A stretch of DNA of 64,000 nt, taken from assembly GCF_900573985.1 (NCBI RefSeq), contig NZ_UWOK01000002.1, positions 186,001 through 250,000 of the forward strand. Reading direction: 5' to 3'. Source of the stretch: Campylobacter showae (GTDB lineage Bacteria > Campylobacterota > Campylobacteria > Campylobacterales > Campylobacteraceae). Below the pieces are notes generated by a model, which was not told the DNA's origin, made no database searches, and worked only from the letters and a program-made list of their open reading frames with translations. Numbering within the stretch: the stretch's first letter is position 1; each line of letters begins with the position of its first letter. The position numbers and the translations under genes are program-made. Positions 59,395-64,000 of this stretch are shown piece by piece.

Positions 59395-60129
59395 TTATCG
59401 TTTTTCTAAATCTTCTATGTAAAATTTATTTCCGCCTTTGGTATATCTTATCTCATCTCTTGATAAAGAAAATCCTCTTCCCTCGTCTCCGAAGAAACCG
59501 TATTTTTTAGTTTTATAGCTATAAGATACAGACATACTTATGTATACGGGTTCGTCGTTGTCGTCTATATAAAGATATAAGGGCAATACAGAAGCATATT
59601 TATATGCTTCTTCTCCTGTTATCCTTTTAATTTTATCTTCATAAAAACTACTTATGTTGGGTAATATTTTTTTACTTGCTCGTTCGTAATCGATATAAGT
59701 CGTATAGTATTTTTTACCGTTGGAGAGGGTTTGAATAGGATATATTTTCTTACTTACTATATGAGAGACATATCTATCAAGGACTATATTTTCATCGCTA
59801 CTATTATATTTTTTCATAAATTTATCTTTGTTGTTATTCCAAACCCTATTTAAAAAATATCCATTAGTGGTTATTTGTTTTTTAACAACTTGCTCGCATT
59901 CTGATTTTGATTTATTATCATAGCAATCCTTCAGCTCGTTCCTCTCCCTCTCTCTGCTCTGAATTTCTTCATAGTATTTTTTATTAAACACATACACCCC
60001 TCCGTATTTCTTACCTAGCTTTGTTATTTCGCTATTGCTTAGTTTGTTGTTATTGCTAGTATCCTTTGCACTACATCCTACTAAAAATACTATAGCTAAT
60101 AAGGCTAATATGCTTAAGGTAAATTTCAC
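59395..60129 (-). CDS. Putative immunity lipoprotein 3
   Basis: The longest paralogue, 244 residues, with the same signal peptide and lipobox (Cys19) and core KKYGGVYVFNKKYYEEI. An insertion of about 40 residues in the middle (KDCYDNKSKSECEQVVKKQI, then TTNGYFLNRVWNNNKDKFMK) adds two cysteines. The C-terminus is YGFFGDEGRGFSLSRDEIRY. It probably belongs to the same immunity family with a different partner. Its own promoter block lies upstream. Confidence 0.75.
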   Translation of the reverse strand: MKFTLSILALLAIVFLVGCSAKDTSNNNKLSNSEITKLGKKYGGVYVFNKKYYEEIQSRERERNELKDCYDNKSKSECEQVVKKQITTNGYFLNRVWNNNKDKFMKKYNSSDENIVLDRYVSHIVSKKIYPIQTLSNGKKYYTTYIDYERASKKILPNISSFYEDKIKRITGEEAYKYASVLPLYLYIDDNDEPVYISMSVSYSYKTKKYGFFGDEGRGFSLSRDEIRYTKGGNKFYIEDLEKR

Positions 60130-60164
60130 TACGTATCCTTTGGTTATCTTGGGTATTTGTTTGT

Positions 60165-60170
60165 ATTATA
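60165..60170 (-). promoter_or_regulatory. -10 box of immunity lipoprotein 3
   Basis: TATAAT in the conserved block, with AAAGGAT close to the ATG. Confidence 0.6.
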
Positions 60171-60217
60171 GCTACTTAAATTTTAAGGCAAGTTAATTTT
60201 TGAGTTAAGATTACTAG

Positions 60218-60400
60218 TTAAAAGCTTTTAGTTATGCTATCTTTAAATTTCCACCTAGCAGGCTTTCTTTCTTTAAATTTATCAAACCATCCGTCATCTT
60301 CATTCTCATTTACCCAATGAAGCATAGCATAGCTAGCGTCCGCTATGTCTGCGTAGTCTTTAAATTTAGATATTAGGTCTTTGGTTGAAATTTCGCTCAT
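60218..60400 (-). pseudogene. Orphan N-terminal fragment of the lipase effector, copy 3
   Basis: Sixty codons beginning MSEISTKDLISKFKDYADIA and ending RWKFKDSITKSF, almost the same end as copy 1. Thus the units 58.3-59.1 kb and 60.2-61.0 kb share a common ancestor. It starts 4 bp after the stop of lipoprotein 4. Confidence 0.75.
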
Positions 60401-60404
60401 GGTA

Positions 60405-61013
60405 TTATTTTCTTTCCAGGTCTTCTAAATAAAACCTGTTTCCGCCTTTTACGGTATATATTTCATCTCTTGATAAAGCAAATCCTCTTCCTTCGTCTCC
60501 GAAAAGACCAAATTTAGTTCCTTGATAGCTATATGTTGCAGAAAGCTCTATAGGTACTATTTCGTCATTATCCACGTAGAAGTATCCTATGTCTATAGAG
60601 GGTTTAAATTTATTATAATCTTCTTGTCCTATGAAATTTATGACCTCGTTTATATATTTTTTAGAAACATTAACGGCCTTTTTATAATCTTGCTCATAAG
60701 ATCTAGTGCTTGTATAGTATTTTTTACCGTTGGAGAGGGTTTGGGGGAGTGCATTATCTAGGACTTTTAAATCATCCTTCTTAAAAACTTTCTTTGTTTT
60801 AAAAAAATCATCCATATAGTCTTTTCTCTCCCTCTCCCTATCATCTATTTCCTTTTCGAATTTCTTATTAAACACATACACCCCTCCGTATTTCTTACCT
60901 AGCTTTGTTATTTCGCTATTGCTTAGTTTGTTGTTATTGCTAGTATCCCTTGCACTACATCCTACTAAAAATACTATAGCTAATAAGGCTAATATGCTTA
61001 AGGTAAATTTCAC
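60405..61013 (-). CDS. Putative immunity lipoprotein 4
   Basis: A 202-residue paralogue, first in the leftward block. The signal peptide MKFTLSILALLAIVFLVGC ends at Cys19. KKYGGVYVFNKKFEKEIDDR and PQTLSNGKKYYTSTRSYEQD follow, and FGLFGDEGRGFALSRDEIYT lies near the end. It is separated from hcp by a 136-bp divergent gap. It may protect against a lipase variant no longer encoded here. Confidence 0.75.
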   Translation of the reverse strand: MKFTLSILALLAIVFLVGCSARDTSNNNKLSNSEITKLGKKYGGVYVFNKKFEKEIDDRERERKDYMDDFFKTKKVFKKDDLKVLDNALPQTLSNGKKYYTSTRSYEQDYKKAVNVSKKYINEVINFIGQEDYNKFKPSIDIGYFYVDNDEIVPIELSATYSYQGTKFGLFGDEGRGFALSRDEIYTVKGGNRFYLEDLERK

Positions 61014-61046
61014 TATGTATCCTTTGGTTACCTGGTGTTTGTTTGT

Positions 61047-61052
61047 ATTATA
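61047..61052 (-). promoter_or_regulatory. -10 box of immunity lipoprotein 4
   Basis: TATAAT in the conserved upstream block, with AAAGGAT before the ATG at 61013. Confidence 0.6.
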
Positions 61053-61116
61053 GCTTTTTAAATTTTAAGAGAGGATATTCGTAAGAAAATCAAGTAAAAT
61101 AAAAGTTTATGTTGGA

Positions 61117-61144
61117 TACAATAGTAAATATTTTTTCAAAGGAG
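61117..61144 (+). promoter_or_regulatory. hcp promoter and ribosome site
   Basis: A -10 like TACAAT (61117-61122) and a very strong AAAGGAG (61138-61144) lie just before the hcp ATG at 61150, as expected for an abundantly made tube protein. Confidence 0.6.
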
Positions 61145-61149
61145 TAAAA

Positions 61150-61668
61150 ATGGCACAGCCGGCGTACATCAGGATAGAAGGCTCTTCGCAAGGCCTAATT
61201 TCAAGCGGAGCATCTACGGAAACCAGTATAGGCAACCGTTATCAGTCGGGGCACGAAGATGAAATCATGGCGCAGGAAGTATCTCATATAGTAAACGTCC
61301 CTGTAGATCCGCAAAGCGGTCAGCCTTCGGGACAAAGAGTACATAAACCTTTTGTTTTCACGTCATCGCTAAACAAGGCGGTTCCGCTACTTTACAATGC
61401 GCTAACTAGCGGAGAGAGACTAAACAACGTAGAAGTTCATTGGTTTAGAACATCTACTAGCGGCGGTGCGGAGCACTATTTTACCACTAAGCTGGAAGAT
61501 GCGATAATAACCGACATAACCCTCGTCATGCCAAATGCTCAGGACAAAAACAATAACGATAAGACGGAGTTGTTTAAGGTCTCTATGAACTATAGAAAGA
61601 TAACATGGGAGCACGTTGCGGCTGGAACCAGCGGAAGCGACGACTGGAGAGAAAACTCAAGAAGCTAA
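61150..61668 (+). CDS. hcp: Type VI tube protein Hcp
   Basis: A 172-residue protein that stacks as hexamers inside the sheath. It begins MAQPAYIRIEGSSQGLISSG and has GHEDEIMAQEVSHIVNVPVD, a strongly conserved Hcp region. HKPFVFTSSLNKAVPLLYNA, VEVHWFRTS-like text and YFTTKLEDAIITDI follow, and it ends KVSMNYRKITWEH. Length is normal. It stands alone ahead of vgrG, with a terminator at 61678-61702. Export with VgrG is the hallmark of an active system. Confidence 0.97.
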   Translation: MAQPAYIRIEGSSQGLISSGASTETSIGNRYQSGHEDEIMAQEVSHIVNVPVDPQSGQPSGQRVHKPFVFTSSLNKAVPLLYNALTSGERLNNVEVHWFRTSTSGGAEHYFTTKLEDAIITDITLVMPNAQDKNNNDKTELFKVSMNYRKITWEHVAAGTSGSDDWRENSRS

Positions 61669-61677
61669 GCTAAATTT

Positions 61678-61702
61678 AGGAGACTTGTTTCACAAGTCTC
61701 CT
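61678..61702. terminator. Terminator after hcp
   Basis: AGGAGACTTGT and ACAAGTCTCCT form an 11-bp perfect stem with a 3-nt loop. It ends or attenuates the hcp transcript before vgrG, favouring high hcp levels. The gap to vgrG at 61922 holds no gene. Confidence 0.8.
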
Positions 61703-61921
61703 ACTATATTTACAATCACCCTTTAAAACGGTAATTATAAATATAGTATAGCAAATTAAAAGGCTATAGTGTATTTATAAAATTAGATAAATTTGATCTA
61801 TCATAAAACGCTTTGTATTGCCGCCTATCTTAAAATGTTTTAAAATTTAAGTTAGCCGCATCAACCCAAAGCGCGGCGGAATACAAAATTTGAGCTATTA
61901 TAGAGTACAGGAACGATACGC

Positions 61922-64000
61922 ATGGATTCACAAAAACCGATTTCGTATGCAAATTTGACTATAAACGGACAGGTTTTTACCGTAACGAAAGCTACGATAA
62001 AAGAGAGCTTGGAAGAGATATTTTCCGCAGAGTGCGAAGGATACTGCGAAAGCATGGAAAGTCCGCTTATTCAAAGCTTAAATTCTACTCTTTCCAATGA
62101 TCTAGACGGATATAAATTCCTAGACAAGCAAGCCGTTTTAAAAATAAAAAAGATAGCATTGCAAAATACGAGCGATCCAAGCTCTATTAACTTACCAAGT
62201 AGCGGTGGTATAGATGAATCGGTATATAATGGAATAATATCCGAAGTGGGGTATATAGGGACGTCAAATACCGGGGGCCATAAAAGCTCTATTTCTCAAA
62301 AGTATTTTTTTAAATTCGTTTTAAGCTCTCCACTCTTTAGGCTATCGATAAATTCGGCAAATAGAATTTTTACCGATCAGACTATAATAGACGTTATAAA
62401 AGAAATTTTAAAATTTTACCAAACCTCGCTGATAAAAGAGGTTGATTTTTCTAATGTAAAAAACTCGTATGAGCCAAGAGAGTATATCTCGCAATACAAT
62501 GAAAGCGATTTAAATTTCTTGCAAAGGATTTGCTTTAATAACGGTATATATTTTTATGAGGACGATAAAAAGATATATTTTTACGATACGGTAACTATTT
62601 CCGGTTTTGAGTTAGCAAATCAAGACGGCGCGACTTTAAACGCTCCTTCTGGCTTTAGAGAGGTAAATTTTAATCCAAATATCAACAATGCATTAAAACA
62701 AGAATGCATAAAAGCTATAAATAAGACCGAAATTTTAAACGCTAACAGCTTTTCTTATTCTTCGCAAAACACTATGTATCCCACCGTTTTAGATATGGTA
62801 AATTCCAAACAAAACGAGAAGACTAAATACAATGCGCATTTTCATTTAGGTCAGTATTCTTTTACGCAGCAAGAGTCTTTAAATATCCCTACGGAGCTAA
62901 AAAGGCGTAGATCTATTTTAAATTTAAATACCTATATAGCCGATTCCAACGTATTTGGTTTGAAGTTAAATAGCGGGGTGTCTTTAAGCTATGATCCCTC
63001 TGCCTTAAAAAACGATACTAAATTTGATTTTAAAATCATAGCCCTCGTTCAAAATTTCGTAGACGAGACGAATTTGGAAAATAGACTAGATACCAACGAT
63101 ATAGTCCCAATCTCCGGCAAAAGCTTCTCGACATCTTATAGCAATCAAATAATAATGCTTCCTTCTAGTACCGTATACGTGCCAAAATTTAAAACAAAGC
63201 CTAGATCCCCGGAAGTAACCTTGGGAGTAGTTATAGGAAACAACGGCATAGACGACGAGAAGAATACTATCCACACCGATGAACACGGCCGCGTAAAAGT
63301 AAGAATCAATGCCTTTTCTTCTCAGGAGACGGTGGATGATTGTTTTAACCCAAATGGCATCAACTCAACAAATACCAAAGACTACTCTCATAGCGCTTAT
63401 TTAAGAGTAATGACGCCTATAGCTAGTAGCGATTCGGGGTTTTTTGCTATACCTAGAATAGGCGACGAAGTCGTAGTGTCGTTTCTGGAAGGGGATATAG
63501 ATAAGCCTATGGTTAGCGCTAGTTTATATAATGCCTATAACCCGCAGCTGCCCAATTTACCCAGCGATTACCATCAAACTACGTTAAGCTCAAAAACTAT
63601 AGGCGTAAACGAAAGCGGTAGAAATGAATTTACTTTTTCAAATTTAAAAGACAAAGAGCATATTTATTTAAAAGCCCAGAAAGATTACGGCGAACTCATC
63701 CAGCATGATTTTACCCAAACCATACTAAACGATAAGTCCTCAAAAGTGTTAGGAACCTACACTGAAAGAATACAAGAAGCTCACGTGCAAACCATAGACC
63801 TAGCCAAAAACGTAAACGTAGGGGCGGAATATCTCACAACGGTAGGCCTTAGCAAAGATACCGTCGTAGGACTATCAAATACGGTAAACGTGGGAGTAGA
63901 TAATAAAATAAGAGTCGGACAAGATAGCTCAGAATATGTAGGAAACGATAAAAATATCGAAATAAAAGGAAATTTAGATACCGTCATCTATCAAAACGAG
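61922..64000 (+). CDS. vgrG: Type VI spike protein VgrG (partial, runs off the window)
   Basis: The frame is open from the ATG at 61922 (after AGGAACG) to the last base, 693 codons. The N-terminal gp27-like part includes DFSNVKNSYEPREYISQYNE and SDLNFLQRICFNNGIYFYED, both typical. An OB-fold/gp5-like part follows with EVTLGVVIGNNG, HTDEHGRVKVRI, YLRVMTPIAS and RIGDEVVVSFLEGDIDKPMV, then SASLYNA. The needle repeats begin at KNVNVGAEYLTTVG, with VGL- and VGVD-type repeats, and continue past the edge. It trimerises to form the spike on the Hcp tube, topped by a PAAR protein such as the lipase. Confidence 0.95.
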   Translation, partial: MDSQKPISYANLTINGQVFTVTKATIKESLEEIFSAECEGYCESMESPLIQSLNSTLSNDLDGYKFLDKQAVLKIKKIALQNTSDPSSINLPSSGGIDESVYNGIISEVGYIGTSNTGGHKSSISQKYFFKFVLSSPLFRLSINSANRIFTDQTIIDVIKEILKFYQTSLIKEVDFSNVKNSYEPREYISQYNESDLNFLQRICFNNGIYFYEDDKKIYFYDTVTISGFELANQDGATLNAPSGFREVNFNPNINNALKQECIKAINKTEILNANSFSYSSQNTMYPTVLDMVNSKQNEKTKYNAHFHLGQYSFTQQESLNIPTELKRRRSILNLNTYIADSNVFGLKLNSGVSLSYDPSALKNDTKFDFKIIALVQNFVDETNLENRLDTNDIVPISGKSFSTSYSNQIIMLPSSTVYVPKFKTKPRSPEVTLGVVIGNNGIDDEKNTIHTDEHGRVKVRINAFSSQETVDDCFNPNGINSTNTKDYSHSAYLRVMTPIASSDSGFFAIPRIGDEVVVSFLEGDIDKPMVSASLYNAYNPQLPNLPSDYHQTTLSSKTIGVNESGRNEFTFSNLKDKEHIYLKAQKDYGELIQHDFTQTILNDKSSKVLGTYTERIQEAHVQTIDLAKNVNVGAEYLTTVGLSKDTVVGLSNTVNVGVDNKIRVGQDSSEYVGNDKNIEIKGNLDTVIYQNE

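Overview
The window looks like a chromosomal accessory region of a Campylobacter species or close relative (Campylobacterota). The DNA is AT-rich and full of AAATTT words. The type VI secretion genes include a complete tssJKL / tssABCEFGM set without a visible clpV, as is known for Campylobacter. The small hicAB, zeta, Fic and Xer-type genes are also typical of that group. The species cannot be fixed from sequence alone.

Region 1 (1-15.2 kb) is a type IV-like CRISPR-Cas locus. A very long array (63 repeats of 30 nt, 62 spacers) lies beside a leftward operon. The operon encodes a fused Csf3-Csf1 protein, a Cas6-like Csf5 and a Cas7-like Csf2. A divergent DinG-type helicase gene (csf4) completes the set. 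No cas1, cas2, cas3, cas9 or cas10 gene is visible. One spacer near the distal end of the array is split by a 5.4-kb insertion (395-5783) with 26-bp identical inverted ends and an 8-bp target duplication. The insertion has two decayed IS1595-family transposase genes at its ends and a restriction-modification system in the middle: two small HTH regulators, a DNA methyltransferase and a PD-(D/E)XK endonuclease. A Pasteurellaceae-type DNA-uptake word inside it suggests the donor.

Region 2 (15.2-33 kb) is a decayed defence and toxin-antitoxin island. It holds IS1595 debris, two AAA/DUF4143 ATPases, an orphan hicB with a wrecked hicA, a Sel1-repeat protein, an HTH-HipA kinase and a two-gene CBASS-like module (SMODS nucleotidyltransferase plus SLATT membrane protein). 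It also holds AbiE-like remnants, a zeta-toxin-like ATPase, two Fic proteins (one split at an A8 tract), a Xer-type recombinase behind a consensus promoter, and an intact hicAB pair. Between these genes lie many short pseudogenes, dispersed repeats and hairpins.

Region 3 (33-64 kb) is a type VI secretion locus. tssJ-tssK-tssL run leftward (tssL has lost its membrane anchor by a frameshift). tssA, tssB, tssC, tssE, tssF, tssG, tssM and an FHA protein run rightward. A leftward effector/immunity block follows (46.9-61.0 kb). It contains a lipase with a PAAR-like domain, four paralogous lipoproteins separated by three orphan copies of the lipase N-terminus, and a second large protein whose C-terminus and neighbouring gene have been duplicated in tandem. 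hcp and the first 693 codons of vgrG close the window. The last region reads as one apparatus plus a growing store of effector and immunity genes.
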